A stretch of DNA of 64,000 bases from RBG-16-66-20 sp052386675 (GTDB lineage: Bacteria > Pseudomonadota > Gammaproteobacteria > Burkholderiales > SG8-39). A model generated the notes under the pieces. It saw only the letters and a list, made by a program, of their open reading frames with translations. It searched no databases and was not told the origin of the DNA. Made by a program: the position numbers and the translations under genes. The stretch lies in assembly GCA_052386675.1 (NCBI GenBank), contig JBQTJX010000009.1, forward strand, positions 55,170-119,169, given 5' to 3'. Numbering within the stretch: position 1 is the first letter of the stretch; every line of letters begins with the position of its first letter. Positions 40,271-47,539 of the stretch are shown here, in pieces.

Positions 40271-42919
40271 GTGCGCTACATCTTCACACTGGCTTGCTGG
40301 TTGGTTCTGCTGCCCTCCGCGGCGGTCGCGGACTACGCACGTGGCAAGGCAGCCTATGACGCCTGGGACATGGCTCAGGCCGTCCAGCTTCTCGGGCAGA
40401 GCCTGGAGTCCGATGTGCGCTCCGCGAAGTTGCTCGCTGACATATACGCGCTCGGGTACGCAGGGCTGGTCGAAGAGCGCGACTCGAAACGGCGGAGCGC
40501 ATTGCAGGCAGCAATTCGTCTTGGGGATAGTGCCGCGAAGTATGACTTGGGCAGGGTTGAGATATTTGGCGCGGGACCGAATACGCAGCGTGGAAACTGG
40601 ACCGCCGGAGTTCCATTGCTGCAGCAAGCGTGTCAGGAAGGAACACCGGATGCCTGCCAGCTCCTTGTTCAGTTGGCAGCCGGAGAGATGCGCTTGCCCG
40701 GTGTTGCCGTACCGGAGCATCTGGTCAACCAGGACGATTCCCGGCGATACGCGAAGCTCTGGTCCAAGGCGGTGCTTGACCGATTGCGTAACGGCGGTGG
40801 CGGCCACGGCGTGATTTCTCTTGCGGTCAGTGCAGGCAAACCGTGGTCGGCGCTGAGCGTTGAAGAGGGGGCTGCGTATTTCGTCCTGTTAGCCATTCTG
40901 CGAGGTGAGGAGCAACAGCGGATGCAACAGGCGGATTGGCCGCTGCCGTTTACCGGGTTTACCTCGGAGATGCGTGCAGAAGCGCGCGTGCGTGCGTCAA
41001 GGTTGATGGCGGAGCTGGGCGTACGCGGTCCGGAAAGAAGCACCGAAGCTCCGAGACGGATGGTGCAGCGTATCGCCTCGGACTGGACGAAGGAAGAGCG
41101 ACTGACCCGGGAGGTGATCGATCTGTCAGCGCGTTATATGGCAGCGCTGGGTTACCAGCATCGCTCCCCCAAGCTGTTCGGGCATGGAGATCCGGTTGCG
41201 AAGTTCGAATTGCTGGCAAGCGAGCTTACGCCGCTAACGGAGGAGTTCTTTAGGGACCTGGAGAAAGTGCGCAAAGAAAAGCGGTTGGACCGCGAGTCCT
41301 ATTTGATAGCCGAGCTAGCGAAAAGGTTGTCACCGGAACACATCGAGTCGCTGCATCGCTTTTTACAGTCGGAGCCTGGCCGGAAGTATCTGGAATTCAG
41401 ACGGCAGCTCGCTTTGGTCATTGCGCAAAGCGCCACCATAGCCCTTGGCGTGGCATATGGCCCGGCTAGCGGGCCGCAGCGCGGCGCCGTCGAGCGCCTC
41501 AAGGAACATTACCTGCAGAAGGGCATTCCGTTTGAGATCGACCGGAACGACCGGGCGGCGCAGGTACGCTCTCAATTCGTCAACGAAGAAGCGGCCTGGA
41601 TCTCGCGCGTACGCTCGCTTGGCGGGAGGATGTTGGTGTCGGCGGCGCTACCGTTGGCCTTCGAGCCGTACCAGCGCATGTCGCGCATGCTGTCCCCATC
41701 AGAGATCGGCGAAGTGAAGGTGTTCAAGTACGGCGGCGCATGGCGGGCGTTCATGTCTGTCCAGGGAGCGCTTGAGGAGGCCCGCCAGAAGGAATCCGCG
41801 CTAAGGATGCTCGAAGAGCGTTTCCGATACCTGGTCGATGCGCTTTATGCGGGCAAGGAGCTCTCCCGTGCCCGCAAGGAACTCGAGCATCCCTACCGTC
41901 TCTACAATGCCGATCAATTTGCGGCACGACTGTATGAGCTATCCCCCTTTGCGCAGACTCCAGAACGGACCGCCGATCTGGTGCAGGCGGAAGTTGCACT
42001 GATTGCAAACCGTTGGCTAGCCGAGAAGTTGAGAGCAGAGCGTTTCTCGCCGCCTGCTGGAGCGCCACGAGGTTGGCAGGCGATGGCAGCCGGGCTGCGT
42101 CGGGCGATCGAACCGATTGCCGCCAGCCACATTGCAGAGCGGGAGAAGGTCTTGCGCGCATCTCAACTCGACGGGAAAGAGGCGAACCTTTACCAGTACA
42201 AGCGTGCCATTATGGGAACGCGCGACCGGGGCGTGCGCTTCGCAGATGGACGGGACTCGCGTGAAACCGAGCTTTACAAGGACATTCCGGATATCCTGGC
42301 GTTCTACGACACGCCCGCCGCGGCGAAGTGGCGCAGGCTCTGGCCAGAGCTGCGTGCCTGCGCGGCACGCCTTGCGGCGTTGCATGTGCAACTGGACGCT
42401 GATCCGGACCTTGCAGGTGGTAAGCGGGCGGAGCAAGTGGCGAAGCTCACCCGCGCCGCGGAGGGCGGAACGCTGAGCCGTGCGGACTGGACCGCGATGG
42501 GCGCTGGGAGGCTAGGTCTGACCTTGAGTGGCATGCACCGATTCCCGTTGCCACTTGGTACAACGCTCATGCCAGGTCCGCTACCGGAGCGTGCTGCGAA
42601 GATCGACGGCTCCGGCAATGATATTGTCATTTCAACTTATGCCAGCGGCCCGGGGCTCGCGTTCGAGCTCATGGATCAACGCTGCGAGCACGCCGTGACA
42701 AACCGGCCCTCGCCTGCAGAGGTTGAGCAGATTGATGTTGCGCTCACCGCAACTTTCGACAAGAGCAAGGACCGCTGGTTCGCGGCAATGGAGGTGGACT
42801 GGGAGGTCTTCGCCGATCAGGCTCGGCGCATCCAGAGCCATCCCGGATATCAGGCGATCCGCACTGCCTTTAAAGTCCAGGCCGAGGCCGCGATGGAGAG
42901 GTTGTGGCGCTCATGGTAG
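40271..42919 (+). CDS. Large exported protein with Sel1-like start and repeated DUF2059-like segments
   Basis: An 882-residue protein of no family I recognise. The GTG at 40271 is decided by GGAGGT six bases upstream and begins a signal peptide (VRYIFTLACWLVLLPSAAVA). Residues 25-170 look like Sel1/TPR units (LLADIYALGYAGL, AAKYDLGRVEIFGAG, PDACQLLVQLAAG). Further on, similar helical units recur: LHRFLQSEPGRKYLEFRRQL, EVKVFKYGGAWRAFM, DILAFYDTPAAAKWRRLW and ARRIQSHPGYQAIRTAF, which resemble the C-terminal helix pair of DUF2059. Base composition is visibly lower in GC than neighbouring genes, with more A/T-ending codons. It lies alone between 152-bp direct repeats, a sign of transfer. Periplasmic or secreted scaffold is my inference. 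Confidence 0.75.
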   Translation: MRYIFTLACWLVLLPSAAVADYARGKAAYDAWDMAQAVQLLGQSLESDVRSAKLLADIYALGYAGLVEERDSKRRSALQAAIRLGDSAAKYDLGRVEIFGAGPNTQRGNWTAGVPLLQQACQEGTPDACQLLVQLAAGEMRLPGVAVPEHLVNQDDSRRYAKLWSKAVLDRLRNGGGGHGVISLAVSAGKPWSALSVEEGAAYFVLLAILRGEEQQRMQQADWPLPFTGFTSEMRAEARVRASRLMAELGVRGPERSTEAPRRMVQRIASDWTKEERLTREVIDLSARYMAALGYQHRSPKLFGHGDPVAKFELLASELTPLTEEFFRDLEKVRKEKRLDRESYLIAELAKRLSPEHIESLHRFLQSEPGRKYLEFRRQLALVIAQSATIALGVAYGPASGPQRGAVERLKEHYLQKGIPFEIDRNDRAAQVRSQFVNEEAAWISRVRSLGGRMLVSAALPLAFEPYQRMSRMLSPSEIGEVKVFKYGGAWRAFMSVQGALEEARQKESALRMLEERFRYLVDALYAGKELSRARKELEHPYRLYNADQFAARLYELSPFAQTPERTADLVQAEVALIANRWLAEKLRAERFSPPAGAPRGWQAMAAGLRRAIEPIAASHIAEREKVLRASQLDGKEANLYQYKRAIMGTRDRGVRFADGRDSRETELYKDIPDILAFYDTPAAAKWRRLWPELRACAARLAALHVQLDADPDLAGGKRAEQVAKLTRAAEGGTLSRADWTAMGAGRLGLTLSGMHRFPLPLGTTLMPGPLPERAAKIDGSGNDIVISTYASGPGLAFELMDQRCEHAVTNRPSPAEVEQIDVALTATFDKSKDRWFAAMEVDWEVFADQARRIQSHPGYQAIRTAFKVQAEAAMERLWRSW

Positions 42920-43107
42920 TCCGCAGAGGCAATCCACGATCCCCCGCCTCCGATTCGGGCGGGCCAGACGAATTACGGACACTTTCACGACACCCTTGGA
43001 CCGCCCAGCCGATGTTCTTGAAGGCGGCGTAGCGGTCGGCCCTGCCGACAGGCCTTGTGGGAGGGGCGCGGTGCGGAGCGGGAGGCCGGGGACATGGGGG
43101 CAGGCAA

Positions 43108-43127
43108 ATGTAACCGATCGGTTACAT
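43108..43127. terminator. 20-bp palindrome ATGTAACC-GATC-GGTTACAT, right copy
   Basis: Identical to the palindrome at 39954 and again between convergent stops (large exported protein on the left, 143-residue protein on the right), nine bases before the latter's stop. A bidirectional terminator is the simplest role; protein binding to such a palindrome is the alternative. Confidence 0.5.
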
Positions 43128-43259
43128 CGCGCCGGCTACGGGGCCTCCACCCGCCGCAGGAACAGCGGGAAGGGCTTCTCCGAGGCCAGGGCGACGACGA
43201 AGAACACGCTCTTCGCGGGGTCGGCCTTGTCCGCGCCGCGGCAGAACGCCTGGGCGACG
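43108..43259. repeat. 152-bp direct repeat, right copy
   Basis: Right copy of the repeat found at 39954. Here it is continuous with the intact leftward gene (stop at 43136), so this is the complete locus and the left copy is the stub. The 188 bp between the large gene and this repeat hold a GC-rich segment (CCGCCTCCGATTCGGGCGG, a short inverted repeat near 42945) and no gene. Confidence 0.9.
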
Positions 43260-43567
43260 TTCTGGATGCAGGCGAAATTCATCTTCCCGCTCCACTCCGG
43301 CGGGAAGTAGACGGCGACCTCCTTGCGGGTGCTGTCGCGGTAGTCGCAGCCGCGCGCGCAGGCAATGCGTTCCCAGGCAGCGTCGGGCTTCTTGCCCTCC
43401 ATCACCCATTGCTTGCCCTGGCGCGAGAGCCGGTACTGCAGTTCGGTGGGCTTGAAGTCGCGGTCCAGCACCACGAAGGTGCCGGTGTCGCGGGTGGTGA
43501 GCTGGGCCGCGGCGGGGAGCGCGGCGAGCAGGGTGAAGGCGATTACCGCGAGCAGGCGCGCCATCAT
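43136..43567 (-). CDS. Small exported protein of unknown function
   Basis: A 143-residue protein with a signal peptide (AVIAFTLLAALPAAAQ) and four cysteines in the mature part (CARGCDYRD, FACIQN, FCRG), likely two disulfides. The motif QGKQWVMEGKKPDAAWERI precedes them. I know no function. The ATG overlaps the stop of the phosphosulfolactate-synthase-like gene (ATGA), so the two are coupled. Its last 40 codons are duplicated at 39982. Confidence 0.72.
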   Translation of the reverse strand: MMARLLAVIAFTLLAALPAAAQLTTRDTGTFVVLDRDFKPTELQYRLSRQGKQWVMEGKKPDAAWERIACARGCDYRDSTRKEVAVYFPPEWSGKMNFACIQNVAQAFCRGADKADPAKSVFFVVALASEKPFPLFLRRVEAP

Positions 43568-44361
43568 GGCTTCTTCGGCGGCCCCGCCGTCCCCAGCCCG
43601 GTGCGCGTCGCCTCGGTGTCGATGATGGAGGCGGGTGCGACGTTGGCGAGGTTCAGGTCCGGGCCGATGGCGTTCACCAGCGCCTTCTTCATGTCCTCGA
43701 CGTCGCAGCTGCGCACCTCGGGAATCCACGGCCCCGGCAGCTCGATCATCACGCGCGACATGTCCAGCCGCCTGCGCAGCAGGTCGATGGTCTTCAGCTT
43801 CAGCCGGCCGCGGTCCACCAGTTCGGCGGCCTCCACCAGGACGAGGGCGGCGCCGGCCTCGAAGCACAGCTCGGCCTGCTTCACCAGCAGGCGCGGGTTG
43901 CTGAGCGTGTCCTTGGAACCGACCTCGCCGTAGACGATCAGGCCGGCGGACACCGCGTTGCGGATCTGGCGGCGGCGCTGCGCATCCGTCAAGGGCACGG
44001 TGTTGTCGGAGATTTCGATGGCCTCGAAGCCGAGCGCGAGGGATTCGGCGTAGTACTTCGGCAGCGCGCGCTCGCCCTGGGTGGCGAACACATACTCGTG
44101 GAACTGGCCGCCCAGGAAGGGCTGGATGCGGTTGCGCTTGTAGAGTTTCAGTTTCGCCACCAGTTGCGCGCGCGGGTACAGGCGCGCGGTGCCGGTCTTG
44201 ATTTTCGCCAGGTCGATGTAGGCGCCGCCGAGGGCCACGAGGTCTTTCGCGTAGGCGAGCGGGATGCCGTCGTCCACGATCATGGTGCGGCCGTTCGCGC
44301 GCGGCTTTCGGGTCGTGCGCGCGGAGGGCAGGGGGACGAAGTGAAACGGCGGTTTTTTCAT
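43564..44361 (-). CDS. Phosphosulfolactate synthase-like protein (ComA family)
   Basis: A 265-residue TIM barrel. ComA joins sulfite to phosphoenolpyruvate in coenzyme M synthesis. Matches to the archaeal enzyme are ALGGAYIDLAKIKTGTARLY, FLGGQFHEYVFATQG, GFEAIEISDNTVPLT, VYGEVGSKD and, near the end, NLANVAPASIIDTEATRTGL. The ATG at 44361 is chosen because the upstream frame enters the sulfatase promoter region. Bacteria use relatives in coenzyme M synthesis (XcbB1) or spore sulfolactate metabolism. Here it is divergent from a sulfatase with 25 bp between starts, so a sulfur or sulfonate role is likely; the rest of a coenzyme M pathway is not present. Confidence 0.82.
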   Translation of the reverse strand: MKKPPFHFVPLPSARTTRKPRANGRTMIVDDGIPLAYAKDLVALGGAYIDLAKIKTGTARLYPRAQLVAKLKLYKRNRIQPFLGGQFHEYVFATQGERALPKYYAESLALGFEAIEISDNTVPLTDAQRRRQIRNAVSAGLIVYGEVGSKDTLSNPRLLVKQAELCFEAGAALVLVEAAELVDRGRLKLKTIDLLRRRLDMSRVMIELPGPWIPEVRSCDVEDMKKALVNAIGPDLNLANVAPASIIDTEATRTGLGTAGPPKKP

Positions 44362-44386
44362 GGGCCGCCGGGATATTATCAGCGGC

Positions 44387-45775
44387 ATGAAAAAACGCCC
44401 GAATTTCCTCATCATCCTGGTCGACGACCTGCGCTACGACGAGTTCGGCGCCGGCGGCCACCCGTACATGAAGACGCCGCACATCGACCGCCTGGCGCAC
44501 GAGGGAGGCCTCTTCGAGCGCGTGTTCCACACCACCTCCATCTGTTCGCCCAACCGCGCCTCGATCGTGACCGGCCAGTACGCCAGCCGGCACGGCATCA
44601 TCGACAACGTCGCGCGAGGCGCCATGAGCCACCGCCTGCCGAACTACCACCTGGACCTGCAGAAGCTGGGCTACAGGACCGCGCACGTCGGCAAATGGCA
44701 CATGGGCAACGATGGCATGCCGCGCCCGGGCTACGACTACTGGGTCAGCTACGACGGCCATGGCCGCATCCGCGACCCTCGCCTGTGCCACGACGGCAAG
44801 TACGTGCAGCACAAGGGCTACATCACCGACATCATGAACGACCTGGCGGTGGACTTCCTGGAGAAGCAGAAAGGGGGCAAGCCCTGGTCGCTGTTCTTCG
44901 CCCACAAGGCGGTGCACCCGGACGCGGAGCAGGCGGCCGACGGCACGGTGGCCTTCGGCAAGCTGGGCGGCTACATCGTGGCCGACCGCCACAAGAACCT
45001 CTACAAGGACGCCATTTTCCCGAAAAAGCCGAACATGCTGAGCTACGCCGAGGTGGTTAAGCAGAAGCCGGCGTGGAAGGAAACCTTCCTGCTGCGTTCG
45101 CAGAAGGCTTCTCGCGACCTGCTGGGCGCGATCCACGCCGGCACGCAGGAGGAAATCCGCCTGCGCGCGCGCATGATGGCCGCGGTGGACGAGGGCGTCG
45201 GCCGGATCCTCGCGACGCTGGAGAAGACCGGGCAGCTGGACAACACCTTCATCGTGTTCTTCGGCGACAACGGCTATTTCTTTGGCGAGCACGGCCTGGG
45301 GCCGGAGCGGCGCTTCGCATACGAGGAAGGCATCCGCTCGCCGTTCCTGGTGCGGCATCCGGGGAGCGTGAAGCCAGGCTCGCGCTACGCTGACCTGATG
45401 ATCTGCCAGGACCTGGCGCCGACGCTGATCGAACTCGCGGGCGGCAAGCCCGGCCCGCAGATCCAGGGCAGGTCGTTCCTGCCACTGCTGTCGGGCAAGC
45501 GGGCGGGGTGGCGCAAGGCCGTTCTCGCGGAGTACTGGGCCGAGCAGGCCTACCCCTGGCTGATCGGCATGACCTACAAGGCGATCCGTACCGATCGCTA
45601 CAAGCTCATCCACTGGGTCAACAAAGGCAGGGCCGGCGAGCTGGACGAACTCTACGACCTCGAGAAGGACCCGTACGAGCTGAAAAACCTGATCGCCAGC
45701 CGCGCGCACGCCGCAGTGCGGGAGAAGCTGCACCGGGACCTCAAGCGACTGGTGGCGGAGGCGACCGGGCTGTGA
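44387..45775 (+). CDS. Cytoplasmic sulfatase
   Basis: A 462-residue alkaline-phosphatase-superfamily sulfatase. The metal-binding VDDLRYDEFG starts at residue 12. The formylglycine motif C-S-P-N-R gives Cys53, which must be oxidised by a maturase. HVGKWHMG near 98 and VFFGDNGYFFGEHG near 290 carry the remaining metal and sulfate ligands. It lacks a signal peptide, so hydrolysis of sulfate esters (or choline sulfate-like compounds) would be internal. The start at 44387 excludes nine residues of a longer frame that overlaps the divergent gene. No formylglycine-generating enzyme is encoded in the window. Confidence 0.93.
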   Translation: MKKRPNFLIILVDDLRYDEFGAGGHPYMKTPHIDRLAHEGGLFERVFHTTSICSPNRASIVTGQYASRHGIIDNVARGAMSHRLPNYHLDLQKLGYRTAHVGKWHMGNDGMPRPGYDYWVSYDGHGRIRDPRLCHDGKYVQHKGYITDIMNDLAVDFLEKQKGGKPWSLFFAHKAVHPDAEQAADGTVAFGKLGGYIVADRHKNLYKDAIFPKKPNMLSYAEVVKQKPAWKETFLLRSQKASRDLLGAIHAGTQEEIRLRARMMAAVDEGVGRILATLEKTGQLDNTFIVFFGDNGYFFGEHGLGPERRFAYEEGIRSPFLVRHPGSVKPGSRYADLMICQDLAPTLIELAGGKPGPQIQGRSFLPLLSGKRAGWRKAVLAEYWAEQAYPWLIGMTYKAIRTDRYKLIHWVNKGRAGELDELYDLEKDPYELKNLIASRAHAAVREKLHRDLKRLVAEATGL

Positions 45776-45848
45776 ACCGCGGGCTCTAGCCCCACCGGAT
45801 CAATTGGACTAGGATGGCCCCGCCTGGACATTGCGAAGGGGGCGGGCC

Positions 45849-46283
45849 ATGCAGGTCAAGGAAATCCTGAGGGTCAAGGGCAGCCGGCTGCTCAGCATAG
45901 AGCCCGGCGGGCGCGCGGTGGATGCGGTGACCACCATGGCCGAGCAGAACCTGGGTTCGCTCGTCGTCCTCGACCAGGGCCGCATGGCCGGCATGCTGAC
46001 CTTCCACGAACTGCTTGGCGCGCTGGCAAAGGCCGGCGGCGCGCTCGGCGAGCTGAAGGTCAAGGACATCATGGTTCCCAATCCGGTGACCGCGGCGCCC
46101 GACATGGAGGTGAACGACCTGCGCCGCACCATGCTCGAGTCCGGCGCGCGCTACCTGCCGGTGATGCAGGACGGAAAACTGCTGGGCGTGATCTCGTTCC
46201 GCGACGTGGCCAAGGCGGTGCTCGAGGAGCAGGACTTCGAGAACAAGATGCTGAAGGGCTATATCAAGAACTGGCCGGCCTGA
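45849..46283 (+). CDS. Paired CBS-domain protein
   Basis: A 144-residue protein made of two CBS domains (about 1-65 and 72-135), with VKEILRVKG and VKDIMVPNPVTAAPDM opening them and LPVMQDGKLLGVISFRDV in the second. CBS pairs bind adenosine nucleotides and act as sensors. The ATG at 45849 has GAAGGGGG upstream. Its stop is embedded in the presumed CTG start of the amidohydrolase, so the two are coupled. Partner protein unknown. Confidence 0.92.
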   Translation: MQVKEILRVKGSRLLSIEPGGRAVDAVTTMAEQNLGSLVVLDQGRMAGMLTFHELLGALAKAGGALGELKVKDIMVPNPVTAAPDMEVNDLRRTMLESGARYLPVMQDGKLLGVISFRDVAKAVLEEQDFENKMLKGYIKNWPA

Positions 46284-47512
46284 AACGACGCAACCTTCTC
46301 CTCGGCGGCGCGGCAATCGCCGGCGCCGCTTCTCTCGTGGCGTGGCGCAACTGGCCCGAGCAGGGCCTGTGGAACCCGTGCCTCGCCCGATTGCCGGCCG
46401 GCCTCGCCAACCACGACCTCGTGCAATCGGCCTGGGACGGACTTGATCCCGCGAGGGTCTGGGATTCGCACGCTCACCTGGTCGGTACCGGTGATTCGGG
46501 CAGCGGCGTCGAGGTGAACCCGCGCATGAACAGCCTGCTCAACCCGGGCGAGTACGCGCGGCGGCTGTTCTTTCTCAATGCAGGTTGCGCGCATGACGCC
46601 GAAGGCAGCGTGGATCTCGCCTACATCGAGCGCATGCACAACCTGGTGGACGGGCTGCGGCCGGGCGCGAAGCTGCTGCTGTTTGCGTTCGAGCGCACCT
46701 ACGGCGAGGACGGCCGCGCGATCGCGGAGCGCACCGGCTTTCACGTGCCCGACGCCTACGCGCGCGACACCGCGAGGAAGCACGCGAAGTATTTCGAGTG
46801 GGCCGCGTCCATCCATCCCTACCGCGCCGATTGCGTCGAGGCGCTGGAGAAGGCGAAGGCGGGTGGGGCGCGCGCGGTGAAGTGGCTGCCCGCGGCGATG
46901 GGGATGGACCCGGCCTCGCCGAAGTGCGACCGGTTCTTCGCGGCCCTGGCGGCGATGAATGTGCCATTGATCACCCACGCAGGACTGGAGCGCGCGGTGA
47001 CCGGCGCCGACGTGCAGGACTACGGCAATCCGCTGCGCCTGCGCCGCGCGCTTGATGCGGGCGTACGGGTGGTGGTCGCGCACTGCGCCTCGATGGGGCA
47101 GGACCGGGATACGGACAGAGGCCCCAACGGCCCCCTGGTGGACAGCTTCGCGCTGTTCGAGCGGATGATGGGCGAGCGGCGTCATGAAAAGACCCTGTTC
47201 GGCGACCTATCCGCGATGACGCAGGTCAATCGAGCCGGACCGGCGCTGGCCAGGGTGATCGAGCGCGAGGATTGGCATCCGCGCCTGCTGAACGGTTCGG
47301 ACTATCCGCTGCCCGGGGTGATGCCCATCTTCTCGGTGGACTACCTGGTGTCGCTGGGACTGGTGCAAGCGGCGGCGGCGGGCATCCTGAAGCAGATCCG
47401 CGCCCACAACCCGCTCCTGTTCGACTTCGTGCTCAAGCGCCACCTGCGTCGCGGCGGCAAGGCGCTGGCCAGGTCCGTGTTCGAAACCCGTGGTTTCTTT
47501 GTTCCGAATTAA
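46280..47512 (+). CDS. Amidohydrolase with Tat-type signal, apparent CTG start
   Basis: A 410-residue metal-dependent hydrolase (amidohydrolase-2-like TIM barrel). It has VWDSHAHLVG with the N-terminal HxH, VKWLPAAMGMD, PLITHAG, VVAHCAS and NGSDYPLPG with the metal Asp. The only standard start in frame is GTG at 46337, but the preceding codons encode KRRNLLLGGAAIAGAASLV, a clear twin-arginine signal. No ATG, GTG or TTG precedes it before the frame leaves the conserved region, so the CTG at 46280 is the likely start, overlapping the CBS stop as CTGA. It would then be exported. Using GTG would give a cytosolic form. Substrate unknown. Confidence 0.75.
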   Translation: MKRRNLLLGGAAIAGAASLVAWRNWPEQGLWNPCLARLPAGLANHDLVQSAWDGLDPARVWDSHAHLVGTGDSGSGVEVNPRMNSLLNPGEYARRLFFLNAGCAHDAEGSVDLAYIERMHNLVDGLRPGAKLLLFAFERTYGEDGRAIAERTGFHVPDAYARDTARKHAKYFEWAASIHPYRADCVEALEKAKAGGARAVKWLPAAMGMDPASPKCDRFFAALAAMNVPLITHAGLERAVTGADVQDYGNPLRLRRALDAGVRVVVAHCASMGQDRDTDRGPNGPLVDSFALFERMMGERRHEKTLFGDLSAMTQVNRAGPALARVIEREDWHPRLLNGSDYPLPGVMPIFSVDYLVSLGLVQAAAAGILKQIRAHNPLLFDFVLKRHLRRGGKALARSVFETRGFFVPN

Positions 47513-47539
47513 CCGCTCTTGCGATCAGGAGGTATCCGC

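Noticed and set aside
40106..43107. Insertion sequence between the direct repeats
   Set aside because: No transposase or integrase frame and no terminal inverted repeats that I can see; kept as an insertion of unknown type.
43136..45733. 865-residue leftward open frame joining the small exported protein to DNA opposite the sulfatase
   Set aside because: Only the last 143 residues are real, with a signal peptide and an ATGA-coupled start; the rest is antisense to the sulfatase and out of frame with the ComA-like gene.
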